Source of the DNA: Meloidogyne chitwoodi
Lineage: Eukaryota > Nematoda > Chromadorea > Rhabditida > Meloidogynidae
Length of the DNA: 64,000 bases
Direction of reading: 5' to 3'
Assembly: GCA_015183035.1 (NCBI GenBank)
Contig: JACZZP010000008.1
Span: forward strand, 1,674,001-1,738,000
Notes under the pieces: model-generated
Database searches by the model: none
Told to the model about the DNA's origin: nothing
Seen by the model: only the letters and a program-made list of their open reading frames with translations
In this document: one piece after another, positions 40,098 through 51,524 of the stretch
Position numbering within the stretch: position 1 is the first letter of the stretch
Layout of the letters: each line of letters begins with the position of its first letter
Position numbers and translations under genes: made by a program

Positions 40098-41242
40098 TTT
40101 TAAAATTTAGTAATTTGATGTAAAAAAGTTTCAGTTTTAAATTTCTAATATGTTAAAAAAATTAATTAGTTGTTTAATATGAAGAGAGATAAATATAAAT
40201 AATTAAAAGTCAATTTCAGGTATTAATCTATGCAAGCTCTATTATGTATATCTACTTGTTAAACAGACAACAAAAATCAATAAGGACTTCTATTAGGTAA
40301 GCGATAAAAATAACGCATACAAACATTAAAAAAATAAAATGCAATGTGGATTTCGACATATAACATGGCAGACTAAAAGAAAAATCATTATGACAATTTT
40401 GTAAAAAGAATGCCAAATGAGCTCATTCAAAAGAGTTTTCGGGAGGTTAACGAGACTCTAACAGTCCCTCAATCTCTAATTAACGCAGTTGAGTAAAACC
40501 TCTAGCTTTCGATTTAGCATCAAAAGCATAGTTTTTTAGATATTTAATTTAGACCGTTCCTCAGCATCAAAATACGTATGTACACAATTTACATCTCTAT
40601 CAAAATAAAATTGAGAATTTTGATGATAGACCATTTGTGGAAGATAAATTGAAATTGGCGATCCATCCTTAATAGTGACTCTTCGAGCTGAGTCGAATGA
40701 GATAAAAATAAACGAATTTGGTTGACTTTGAACAAAGCGTGACTCAGTTATGCCAGACTCAGTTGAGCCTGACTCAGTCGGGCAGACTCAGTTGAGGTGT
40801 ACCCGGTTAAGGGTTTTCGATAATTGCTGGATTCAAAGTTTTAAATCTCTACTCCACAGGAAAAAGATTAATTTTTAAAGCTGATGGTGTTGTCTACTGT
40901 AGTGTCCGAGAATACTCACTTGTTAGAGGTAGCGATTCATCTTTAAGTGGATAGCAACAATGATAGTGAAGTGAAGGATTTCGGTCAGTGTGCCTTGTGC
41001 TGATGATAGGGAACAGGGACTAGGCACCATGCCCTAGTATGAATCCGACTTGACTGACAGATAGCCCAGCTTTTATACTATCTTACTCCTGCCTGCTTAT
41101 ATACACCACCTTTACCCATACACAACATAGGCTGAACATAATATTATAAAAACAAACTAAAAATTCTGTCCTTAACATCACCACAACTCAAAACAAGACG
41201 TCACTCAGTTCTACGATCTCTGCTTCAACAAGGCTCGACTAC
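40098..41242. other. Divergent DDX39B-PTP spacer with GACTCAG repeats
   Basis: 1.1 kb without a recognised gene. Four copies of GACTCAGTT/C lie within 40741-40795, and a near-perfect hairpin ACTAGGCA-CCA-TGCCCTAGT lies at 41018-41037. The balanced base composition from about 40650 on resembles the downstream PTP gene. Confidence 0.45.
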
Positions 41243-42605
41243 ATGTCTCGTGATCGCAATATTACAACCGCTGCTAAAGGGGACAGCCCAAGGACAACTC
41301 GCCAATCAAGTGCACCGACTCGGAGCAGTGAGCGACGACGAGGCAGCAGGCAGCGCAACCGTTCGGAAAGCAGACGCCAGGGAGGAGGAGAAGGAGGACG
41401 CGGCCCCGACAGACCACGGACAGTAGAGGACAACAACGAAGAAACAGTATTCCTGGAACAACTCCAAGCGTGGGCTCAGGCGACGTCTCGAAAGCAGTTG
41501 ACTGATTTGGAATCTGAATTTGAGCGTCTGCAGAATCTCCCTCGGCCTGATCCATCTGCTGAATTTGTCCGGTAATTTTTTTATTTAAACATTCATAAAT
41601 TAATATTTAAACATAAATTTATTTATAGAAATCCGACGCTGAACCGCTACCGTGACGTCATCTGCGTTGAGAACAACCGTGTGGCGCTTTCTAATGGGCA
41701 TTATATTCATGCCAATTGGATTGATAGTCACGGTGAGGCGTGGCTCTTTTAATTATTTTAATCTATTTAAATTAGGTGATCGCCGCTACATCTGCACTCA
41801 AGGCCCTCTACCTCAAACTGTCGGCGATTTTTGGGAAATGGTCTTGCAAGAGAAGGTCGAGGCGGTCGTTATGCTCTGTGATACCGTCGAACTCAATCGT
41901 CCAAAATGTCATCAATACTGGCCGAGGGATAATACACCAGAATCTGTTTGTCTCGTCTTAAAAGGCAATTTATAAATTATTTTCAGGCCATCACTAGTCG
42001 AGACGGAAACATCAAAGTTCGGTTCGTGGATACAGAGGCACTCGACGACAACCATCTTATCCGGACGCGCCTTCAAGTCACCAGCGACAGCCCGAAGCGG
42101 CAAGCAAATGTTCGTCACTTCCACTGGAGACGTTGGCCTGACCGTGGAGTTCCGATGAACCATCTTGCAGCACTTCGACTGCTCTTCTACATTGGGAAAT
42201 ATAAGCCCATTGTCGTGCACTGTTCGGCAGGTAACAAGCACTAAATTCTAATTTTTTGAAAACTTTTTTTATTTGCAGGCATTGGGAGAACCGGCACCAT
42301 CGTCATGATCTACTTGGCTCAGAACACTCTCCGCGCTGGACAACCATTGGACTTCTACGATCTTGTCGCAGATCTGCGTCGACAACGGGCTGGCAGTGTG
42401 CAGACCCTGGATCAGTATCTGTACATCTACAGCGTCTTCCTCCGGTAAATACCTCCCGAGTTAATCGAATTTTTTAAAACTTTTCTTCATTTTAAGGTAT
42501 GCGAAGAACAAGGCTGAAGCAAGCAAGATCCGAGTGGACGTCGAAGCAATTGACAAGCTGATACAAGCGATATCGAAGAGGATCTATAAGCCGCCGAGAC
42601 GTTAG
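41243..42605 (+). CDS. Protein tyrosine phosphatase, classical, cytosolic
   Basis: Removes phosphate from phosphotyrosine. Six exons (41243-41571, 41629-41732, 41776-41945, 41987-42230, 42279-42444, 42497-42605) give 373 aa. An Arg/Ser/Gly-rich N-terminal region of about 70 residues precedes the PTP domain. Landmarks are NRYRDVICVENNRV, HYIHANWID, the YICTQGPLPQTVGDFWEMV loop, VVMLCDTVE, the WPD loop RRWPDRGVP, the P-loop VHCSAGIGRTGT, and RRQRAGSVQTLDQYLYIY. The catalytic Cys and Arg are intact. The domain is compact and lacks transmembrane segments, like the expanded soluble PTP family of nematodes. The end of exon 3 is uncertain by one or two possible donors. Codon use is more GC-rich than in neighbours. 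Confidence 0.93.
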
Positions 42606-43150
42606 GCAGAAGGACAGAGAGACACTATTCTGTTGTGATACTCATGTCGATATGTTCATATATAAATATTCATTCACTTGTTGTTATATTTCTGTATTGC
42701 CATCATAATTGTACATATATATATTGTAATTGAAATAAATTTTTTAAAAGTTTTGGTGTATTTTTCTTATTAGTTTGATAGTCTACCTGATTAAGCCCCC
42801 CATAATTAAAAAATTCTCGTATCATAAAATTGAATTAGTTAAAACCGAAATCCACCTTTCAAACACAACCTTCCGATTAAATTACCTTTCAAAATACTTT
42901 TGGAATTTCTTTAAGTTGGATTTTTTATGGTTTGAATGATCAATTGAAGTTAATTCGGAAGAATATCCGAAGTCGATCTAGTGTTGGGGTCATTTGAGTA
43001 CATATGAGCTGACAAATGAGAAGAATAATTTTTGTATACACCAGCTTTGGACAAATGGTCAGAATTGAGTATAAACACTTAAAATTTTTAAAAATATTAT
43101 TTTAAATTTTTTCTATTTTTACTTTTTATTTTTTTTAGCTTTTTCTTTCT
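42606..43150. other. Intergenic, PTP to SLC35B2-like gene
   Basis: 545 bp. AATAAA at about 42736 is a plausible PTP poly(A) signal. Nothing else is recognised. Confidence 0.45.
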
Positions 43151-45129
43151 ATGAAATATATAATCAATTTTTTCTTTATATTAACTTCGTGTTCTTTGAA
43201 TTTTGCTTCTTTTTTAAATATTTCCTCTTCAAAATTTTTATCCACTGATGATGAATTACATTGGATTTTTCGACTTGTGCCTATCTTGATTGGATATGGA
43301 TTGCTAATATTTTTTGGTTTTTATTTGGTTCGTTGGGTAGAAAGAAAATCTAAAGGTTTTTTTATTTTAAATTAATTTTTTAAAATTTAAAGAGAACGAC
43401 CGTTTTCTTCATAAAAACTATTTTCTTCGGTTTCTTCGATTTTTTGCCTTAGGCCAATCAGAAAATCAACAAATTGGTGTTCTTCCTGTTCAGTCTAGTA
43501 ATTTATTACCTTTACATGTTTTAAATAAAAAACAAGAAAATTCCTCTTTTTCACTTAAACGAAGAAGAAAAACTTTTTTAGAAGATTTAATTTATTTTTC
43601 TATATTTTTTCTAGGCATTCAGGTTTGTTTTTTACAGAAAAATATATATTTTTAATATTTTTTTCAGTTTTGTTTAATCTTTATGGGTTTTTATCAAGAA
43701 AAAATTATTACTCAACCTTATAAAATAAAAAACAAAAGTATGATTAAAAATGATTTTTTTAAAGATGCGCAATTTTTGGTTTTTGCTAACAGATTGGTTA
43801 ATTTATTTTGAAAAGTTAATTTAAAAAATTAATTAAAAAAATAAATTGGTTTAAAAATTAAAAAATTGGATGAAATTTGATTAAAAAATAAATAAAAATA
43901 AATAAATTGACTAAAATAAAGTGAGGATTTAAATAATAAATTATTATTTTTTTCAAATTTAATTTTAAAGGTTGCTTTGGTTTTGGCTAGTATTTATATT
44001 TTGATTTGTTGGAAAAGGTTTGAAAGTTATAATAAATAAATAATTTTCTTTATTTTTTATTTTTGTTATAAGGGTTAAAAAAGCTTTTTTCCTTTCATAA
44101 TTTAATATTTAATTTGATATTATTTAGTTTACCAGTTCATGTACCTCCTTTTTATCTTCATTCATTTACTTCATTTTCGAATGTACTTTCTTCTTGGTGT
44201 CAATATGAAGCACTTAAATATGTTAGCTTTCCAACACAGGTTTTTTTCTTTTAAATTTATTTAAAAATATTTTTTTAAGACAGTTTGTAAGGCAAGTAAA
44301 TTAATTCCAACAATGATAATGGGAAGAATTGTTCGCAGACGGCAATATACAATAAGAGAATATATTTTTGCTTTTATTATTGTATTTGGAGCTTCTTTAT
44401 TTTTTTTATCTTCGTCTAATCAAATAAAGGTTTAATTTTTAAATTTTTAACCTTTAAACTATTTTATAAAGAAATTAGAAATTAATGATAAAATAAATGA
44501 TGAAAAAAGTTCAATAATTTCTGGACTTTTATTAATGGGTGGATATTTATTTTTTGATGCTTTTACTCCAAATTGGCAAAAAAGTAAGAAAATATATAAT
44601 TAATTATTTTTTAAATTTATTTTAAAGAAATATTTGAAAAACCTCCACGTCTTCATATTTGTCAAATGATGTTTGCTGTTAATTTATTTTCTGTAATTTT
44701 GTGTTTAATATCACTTTTACAACAAGGAACGTTACTAAATTCAATTAATTTTATTTTTAATCATGAAAATATTTTTTTTGATTGTTTATTTCTTTCTTTA
44801 GGATCTGCTTTTGGACAGGTTTTTTTTAATAATAATTTTTTATTCTTTTTTTTTCTTTTTAAGATATTTATCTTAATGACAGTTAAACGTTTTGGACCTG
44901 TTGTCCTTTCGGTATAATAATTAAATTTCTTTTTTTAATTTTAAAAATTATTTTCTCTCAGTTATTAATGACAATTAGACAAATTTTGTCAATTTTCCTT
45001 TCAACTTTCCATTTTGGTCATTCAATTACTTTAATAGGATTTTTCGGTTTATTTATTGTATTTACAGCAATTATTACTGATATTTATACAAAATATAGAA
45101 TTAATAGAGGAAAAAGAAGAATTAGATAA
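43151..45129 (+). CDS. PAPS transporter, SLC35B2-like (Golgi)
   Basis: Carries the sulfate donor PAPS from cytosol into the Golgi for sulfation of glycans. Ten exons in phase (43151-43355, 43453-43622, 43668-43796, 43971-44017, 44128-44239, 44280-44429, 44472-44583, 44628-44818, 44864-44911, 44962-45129) give 443 aa with about ten hydrophobic spans. Diagnostic stretches are [60 protein letters not shown] and [20 protein letters not shown], which match PAPST1. The N-terminal luminal/TM region is long, as in that family. The acceptor at 44127 is chosen because an earlier AG (44062) leads to a stop. Confidence 0.92.
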
Positions 45130-45530
45130 TATAAATAACCTTATTAATAATTTAATTTTTTTTAATATTTTTTCATAGATTTCTAATACTTAGTTTTTAA
45201 ACATTTAACAAAGAAAATGTGGTCAAATTTTTAAAATAAACTTTAGGATAAATTTTTAGAATTTATTATTTTGACCACAAATATATTTAATTAATTTTAA
45301 TTTTTTACACTTTTTTGAAGTGCATTAACTTTTTTTAAAAAAGTAAAAATTTAATATCTATAAAAATAAATAAAGTACTGATTATAAATTTGACTGAAAA
45401 AATTAAAGTAAAGTCAAACAAAAATAATTAACAATAAGCTAGCAAATAAGGAAAAGATTAAATCTTCAAAAATATAAATTTAATTTCTGGGATATTCTCT
45501 ATATATAAAAGAATAATTATATAATTTTAA
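45130..45530. other. Convergent SLC35B2-CDT2 spacer
   Basis: 400 bp of AT-rich sequence. TGTGGTCAAA (45210) and TTTGACCACA (45273) form a 10-bp inverted pair around about 55 bp; possible hairpin. No gene recognised. Confidence 0.4.
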
Positions 45531-47844
45531 CTATTTTTTGTTTTCTACTGGTGACAAATATTTAAGAATTCCTGTTGGAGTAGTATTTGAAGAACTTGTA
45601 CTTTCTCTATTATTTTGTTTTTGAGATCGCTGATTTGAAAATTTTGGAGAACAACTAAAAAAATTAAAGGTTAAAAATTAAAAAAGAAAACCGTTTCTTT
45701 TTTCCACTGCTACCAGGCGTTCGCTGATTTTGAAAAGCAGCTGATAAATTTCTAGCTCTTCCAGGTGTTCTATGTTGATTTTCATTACCTTCAATTCTAA
45801 AAAGAAAATTAAAAAAAAATAATTTTTAATTTTAAAAATTAACCTAGATATTTTACAAGCAGGCGTTAACGTTGTATTTCCCTTTAAAACAATCTTTTTT
45901 GGTGTTCTAAAGAACTGCAATTGATTTTGTAAAAAAGAAGTTTTGGGAAAATAAATTGATGGAAAATCAGCCAAAATTGTTTTTAAATTATTTGGTGTTC
46001 TAATAAATTTAATTTAAAAAATTAATTAATTTAAAATCTCCTTATATAAAAAAACCTTTGTCCATAAATATTTAAATTCAAGGAATTATTATTTTTATTT
46101 ATTTGTGGTTGTATCTCTTTATTTATTGGTTGTAACAATGCTGGATAATCAAATTTTAGTGGAACTTGGTTATTGTAGAATTTCTGTTTAATTTTTTGAT
46201 TTTAATTATTTTTTTTTTAATTATTAAACCTGATTAGAAGAATTTGAATTTTTATTCCAATGAGACCAAAGACGAATATGATCACGGCCGAGTGTAAGAA
46301 AATAATTCCCTTTTTGGCTCCATTGAACACTTTCAAACTAAAATTGATAAAGTTAAGTTAATTTTGTTTAAAAAAGAGTAAATAAACCTCATTCTCAAAG
46401 CCTTTAAACGAAAATTTAGGGTTTGGAAGAAAGCAATTTTTACAACTTTTGACGTTGTTTTGACGATATTTACGATTTTCCTAAATTTAGTAATAAAAGT
46501 AAATAGAAAAGATATATAAATACTTGCAAGTCCCAAATAAACGCCCGATCTCGAGATGAGCCACAAATGAGGTGATCAGAGATAGGAGAAACTGCACATT
46601 GCACATAAAAAGAGTTAATACCTTGGCCATTTAATGAAAGTACTTAAATAATAAAAAATAATATTTAAATTAATTAAAACATTTGAAAATAACCTGGAAT
46701 ATTAATGTTAGACGAAGGTAAATATTCGTGTATTTTATTATCTGTACATGAAGCAAAGAATGAAGAATTGAAACGATCCCAACACATTGACGTTATTCCT
46801 GCTTCCTTTCCACCTTCTTCTTGAGGAACATTAAGTGTTCTAAGTGCAGCACCAGTCACATAACGTAAATCCCAAATTCGAATTCCGCTAAAATTTTAAT
46901 TGATTTAGGTAAAACTAAAAGTTTAAACAAAAACCTCGAAGCCGACGAGGAAGAAGAAATAACATAATGTTCGCCAAAATGCAATAAACCTTAAATTAAA
47001 ATAAAAAATAAATTCGTCCAAATACTTGTGATAGAAGAGATGGTTTTCGAACGTTTATAACAGGAACCAGAATCTAAAAATATTAAAAAAATAACCAAAC
47101 CAACTTATTTAAATTAATTAAAAATAGAATAACTAAAAAAACCTTCCATAGATTCATGTGCAAATACATAAGTTCTTGAAGGAGTTAAGCATTCACCGTT
47201 TATTGTCATATGCCCAGAAGTGGGAGAACGCAAATCCCAGCCAAGAATTGATCCATCACGAGATCCAGAAACTAACAAATCTTCAAAAAATTTAAAAAAT
47301 AATAATATTTTACAAAAAATTTCAACTTGGATTTTCAGGCCAAACACTTACACATCTAACAGAACAAGAATGTCCAGAAAGATAATAAATAGGTTTGCCA
47401 TTTGTAATATCTAACAAATAAATGTGCGAATTGCCTGATAAAGCTACTAGCCAATCTGGAATTCCTGGCAAGAAACAAAAATCCAAAATAACACTATGAA
47501 CACAAGGAAAACCTTAATATAAAAATATATTTAATTAAAATGAATATATTAAACCTTTTCTAATAAATTTATAATTGTTATAAGCTTCTTTTGCATTTAG
47601 AAGAGCAATTGATCCAAATTCATTACCGAGTACAAAAATGTGTTCTTGCTGAGGATGTGGTGAAAATTTTGCAGATACCCATTCTAACTAAATTAAATAG
47701 GTAAAAGTAAAATAAAAGTTAAAAAAATAAATATTTTACATCGTTTACAAGAGGAAGAGAACAAAATGACTGAATAAACTCGTCAGGACATTTATTATAA
47801 ATAAAGCTATTTGAATAATTATTTGCATAAAATTGAGCAGTCAT
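45531..47844 (-). CDS. cdt-2: CDT2/DTL, WD40 substrate receptor of CUL4-DDB1
   Basis: The CRL4 receptor that destroys CDT1 and other PCNA-bound proteins in S phase. Fourteen minus-strand exons, from 47844-47740 to 45654-45531, all in phase, give 563 aa. The N-terminal WD40 propeller includes SGHSCSVRCVSVWPENPNLL, VSGSRDGSILGWDLRSP, GIRIWDLRYVTGAALRTL, SMCWDRFNSSFFASCTDNKI, NSFYVQCAVSPISDHLICGS and ESVQWSQKGNYFLTLGRDHI. NSFYV...SPxxDHLxxGSS...AFIWDL is typical of DTL. The C-terminal tail is disordered and holds four RTP motifs (RTPNN, RTPKK, RTPGR, RTPGS). An acceptor-like TTCTATTTCAG just upstream of the start could be a trans-splice site. Confidence 0.85.
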
Positions 47845-48175
47845 TTGTTTAATTAACTGAAATAGAAAAAATTAATAAAAAAAAACTTAATTTAATTAAG
47901 ATATATATAGATAATAAAAAAAATTAAAAATTTTAATATAATTTTATAATACTTTCTTTTTATTCAAAAGTTTTATTTTGTGCTATTTTATCATTTTGCA
48001 ATATAATTTTTTTGTGTAAATTCGAAATAATTCTTTTTTAATTAATTAATTAGGCAAATTAATTTATGCCTAACTTTGTGGATTTATTTTTTATTCAACG
48101 ATTTTTATTTACTAGTCTGATTAAATTTCTTTAAATTTAAATTATTGACCAAATTTTTTAACTTTTAGCTATTTG
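47845..48175. promoter_or_regulatory. Shared promoter region of CDT2 and DCAF5
   Basis: About 330 bp of AT-rich sequence between two divergent CRL4-receptor genes. TTTTAG directly upstream of the DCAF5 start, and TTTCAG upstream of the CDT2 start, look like 3' splice sites and may be trans-splicing acceptors. No TATA box is obvious. Confidence 0.45.
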
Positions 48176-50666
48176 ATGAGTACTTCGTGTGATAACAATA
48201 AGACTGTTAAAATAAAATTAAACGATAACGACATTAAATTGGATGATAGTGATGAAGAAGATTCTGTTCTTAAACCATTACCAAAAAAAGAATATATAGA
48301 AATTCTTTTAAATCCTCCTATTGAGGAACGGGTAAAAAGAAAAAATGTATCAGAACGTATTTTGTCCAGTCTTCAAAACAGGGAAGTATCTGGAAATTTC
48401 AAGTCAATTCCTAATATTTTTGAATTAAACCAATACTCTTCTATCCATCAAAGAGATTTGAAAGCGCATACTGGTTGTGTTAATGCAGTAGATTTTTCAC
48501 CCAATGAAGAATGGATTGTTAGTGGTTAGTTTATTTTTTAAAGTATTTGCATTAATTTTTTTTTATAAAAAATTATTAAAATGTATAGGAGGAGATGACT
48601 TAAAAGTTCGTCTTTGGAAGACTGTTGATTGCTGCACTTCTGGAAATCCTGCATTATCTAGTGTTACAATGAAATCAGTGCATCAATCTAATATTTTTTC
48701 TCTTCGTTTTTCTCACAAAACTGAACGAATTTATTCGGCTGGGAATGATCATCGTCTTTTGATTCATGATATTAGGTCTTTTGATGAGAATTAATGAACA
48801 ATAACTTGCTTATAATAGGACTCTTGGACGTCTTTGCACTTATCGAGCCTCTTCTTCTATTTATCATATTTCAACTCATGTGGGTTTTTATTTTATATTT
48901 TGATGATTTAAAAAATTCTTACATTATCTTATTTTAAGTTTTCTAATTTTTTAAATTATTTTTAAAATAATAACTACTTTTAGCCAGTCGATGACAACAT
49001 GATTGCTGCCTCATCTGATGATCGTAATGTTTATTTGTTTGATTTGAGAGGTGGAGAAGGTGATGGAATGTGTACTAAATTGAAACAAGAAGGACGTGCC
49101 TACTCTGTCTGTTGGAATCCTTTAAATCATAATATTGTGTCTGTTTGTAATGAAAAGACTGGACTTGTAATTTATGATTTGAGGATGGGAATAAAGTAAA
49201 AATAAAACAAATAAATATTTTTTTTACTATTTATTGAACTTTCTTTTTACTTTTTATAATTTTTTAGTAATTATGTTGAAGCCGGTAAAATAACTCGTCG
49301 TGCCATTTGTTCTGAATGGTCACCTAATGGAGAAGCACTTTTCTGTGTTATGAGTCGTTCTAATCCTGTTTGCTTTAATGTTTGAAATTATTTATTTTTT
49401 TTGTTAATTATATTTTTAAAGTTATCTACCTCAGAATATGTTCATTTACGTGATCCAAATTATTCAAATTTTTGTACAATTAAATCTTGCACTTTTGCTG
49501 GTGATAATTTTATGTGTACAGGCAGTGATGATTGGAATATTTATGTTTGGAAAATTCCTACAGATTGGAGCGGTTTATTTTTAAAAATTTAATTCTTTTT
49601 TTATTAAAAATTATTTTTAAATTATATTATTTTTTAGAAAAAAATGAAGAAAATGAAACTAACAGTAATGTCTTTACTGTCTTTCGAGGACATCGCTCAA
49701 TAGTTAATCATGTTAAATATGGTGTAAATTCTGGATTATTGTTATCCTGTGGAGTAGAGAAAATAGTTAAGGTTGTTATTAAAATATTTAAAATTTTTAT
49801 TAGAAAATATGCAAAATTTTATAAACATTTTTTTATTTTAAAGTGTTGGAGTCCCTTGCCATTATTTGGTTCCTATAACAATCCAAAATCAAGAACAAAA
49901 CTTTCAAATGCAAGGCTTTTTCCTTATTTGGATATGGGTGATCCACACGGTGATTCTGGTTAGTTTTTTTTTGTTAATTTTTTTCCAATTTATAATTTAG
50001 ATATTGAAGAAGATTTGAGTACATTACATCGTTTTGATTATTATTATGAGGTAGAAAAATATAAAATAAGAAATTTAAATTTTTTTAAAGATTCAATCAC
50101 TTCGAATGCGCCAATCAAATGGAATGGTAGAAGAATCTGATTCCGACACAGATATGGATTCAAATTATTCATCTGGATTTCTTTTATATCAGGTTTTTAT
50201 ATTTTAATTTAATTAAAGACCAGGTTGCGTCATTATTTTTTGTTAATTTTTTGTTGTTGATTTATTTTACTTTTTTAGCATTTTAGCTCTAACAGCGATC
50301 ACTTTACCTGAGTGGACTCGAATAAATAGAAAAAGGTTAGAGAACAATTTAATTTTTATTTAATTTCAAATACCTATGACGCAACCTGATAAATAAAATT
50401 ATTTTTAATTTTGACATAATTATTTGGAGATATAATTTTTTTAAATTTAAGTTTTCCCAATTATTCTATATTTTTTTCAGAATAATACAAATAATGAAAG
50501 TAATAATGAAGATGATCAAGAATCTTATTTTAGTGGTATAAGTGTTGGAGGAGATGTTGAAGATTCTTCATCATCAACTACAAATGCTTCTATTTCTAGT
50601 CAACCATTTGGACATTCTATTGGAGGAGGAGAAGGAGAGCATTATAATTTTGATGATGCTTTTTGA
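48176..50666 (+). CDS. DCAF5/WDR22-like WD40 substrate receptor of CUL4-DDB1
   Basis: WD40 protein of the DDB1- and CUL4-associated factor group. Eleven exons (48176-48524, 48589-48775, 48819-48879, 48984-49195, 49268-49379, 49422-49572, 49638-49771, 49844-49958, 50001-50050, 50091-50192, 50481-50666) give 552 aa. DCAF5 hallmarks: RDLKAHTGCVNAVDFSPNEE, WIVSGGDDLKVRLW, HQSNIFSLRFS, DDNMIAASSDDRNVYLFDLR, SEYVHLRDPNYSNFCTIKSC, TFAGDNFMCTGSDDWNIYVW, and VFRGHRSIVNHVKYGVNSGL with SCGVEKIVKCWSP. An acidic N-terminus and a Ser/Asp-rich C-terminal tail flank the propeller. It is divergently paired with CDT2. Confidence 0.9.
50221..50388. repeat. Small inverted-repeat element in DCAF5 intron
   Basis: CAGGTTGCGTCAT (50221-50233) and its exact reverse complement ATGACGCAACCTG (50376-50388) bound 168 bp inside the 288-bp last intron. 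This could be a tiny MITE-like insertion or a hairpin. I see no clear target-site duplication. Confidence 0.5.
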
Positions 50667-51524
50667 TAAAATTGTAAATCAAATAAATAAATAAAATTTT
50701 GGCAAAATTTTATTACTAATATTTGTGTGTATATTTTTTAGATTTTTATTGATAAAAAATTTTTATATTTTATTTTTTTAATATTTAGTTTATGTTAGAA
50801 ACAATTATTTGTTCATTGATCTTTTAATTTTAATTAATATTTAAATTGTTTAATGTTCAAATAATTTTATTTTTTCAGCCTATTTAATATATATTCAATT
50901 TTTTGGTTTAAATCACTTGCGCATTTTCACTTTTGCAAAGGCAATATAAAATAATTACTTGACCTCATCAATCAAATATTGTTGTTTCTTTTTTATTTTC
51001 AAAGATAAACAAACACTTAACTAATTGATAATAACGTAATTTTTGGTAAGAATTTTTTATAAAATTTAAAAATAAAAACAAGTTATTTAAATTTAATATC
51101 AAATATTTTAATTAAAAAATATTTAAATTAAAGATACTCCATCAAAAAAAAAATAAGAGAGAAAAAATAAAATTTTTGTAAATATCCATTTATCTGTTTA
51201 TTAGAAATTTTTATCTTTTTATTTTAAAAAAATATTAATTTATTGATAAAAATATGTTTATATTTATTTATTTTTTGAACTAATGGGTGTATACTCAACT
51301 TATGTTTATCATCGGAAGATCACCCTTTTATATATAAATGGGGCGAGTATACGACCTTTTTTAGAGAGAAAGGGGAAAAACTGATTAAAACAAAAAAATA
51401 TATTAATTTTATTTTGCTTCAAAAATTATTTTATTTTTTTCTTTTTAATATTTTTAATTTATTATTTAGAGTGTTTTAAATATTTATTATTTAAATTTAA
51501 TATTTTCAGCATTCCTAATAAAAT
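50667..51524. other. Intergenic, DCAF5 to pyruvate carboxylase
   Basis: 860 bp of AT-rich sequence. ATATATAAAT near 51330 is a possible TATA element; nothing else is recognised. Confidence 0.4.

Noticed and set aside
41946..41986. GC donor in the tyrosine phosphatase (AAAAG|GCAATT)
   Set aside because: It gives the wrong phase; the GTTTGT donor at 41946 keeps the frame.
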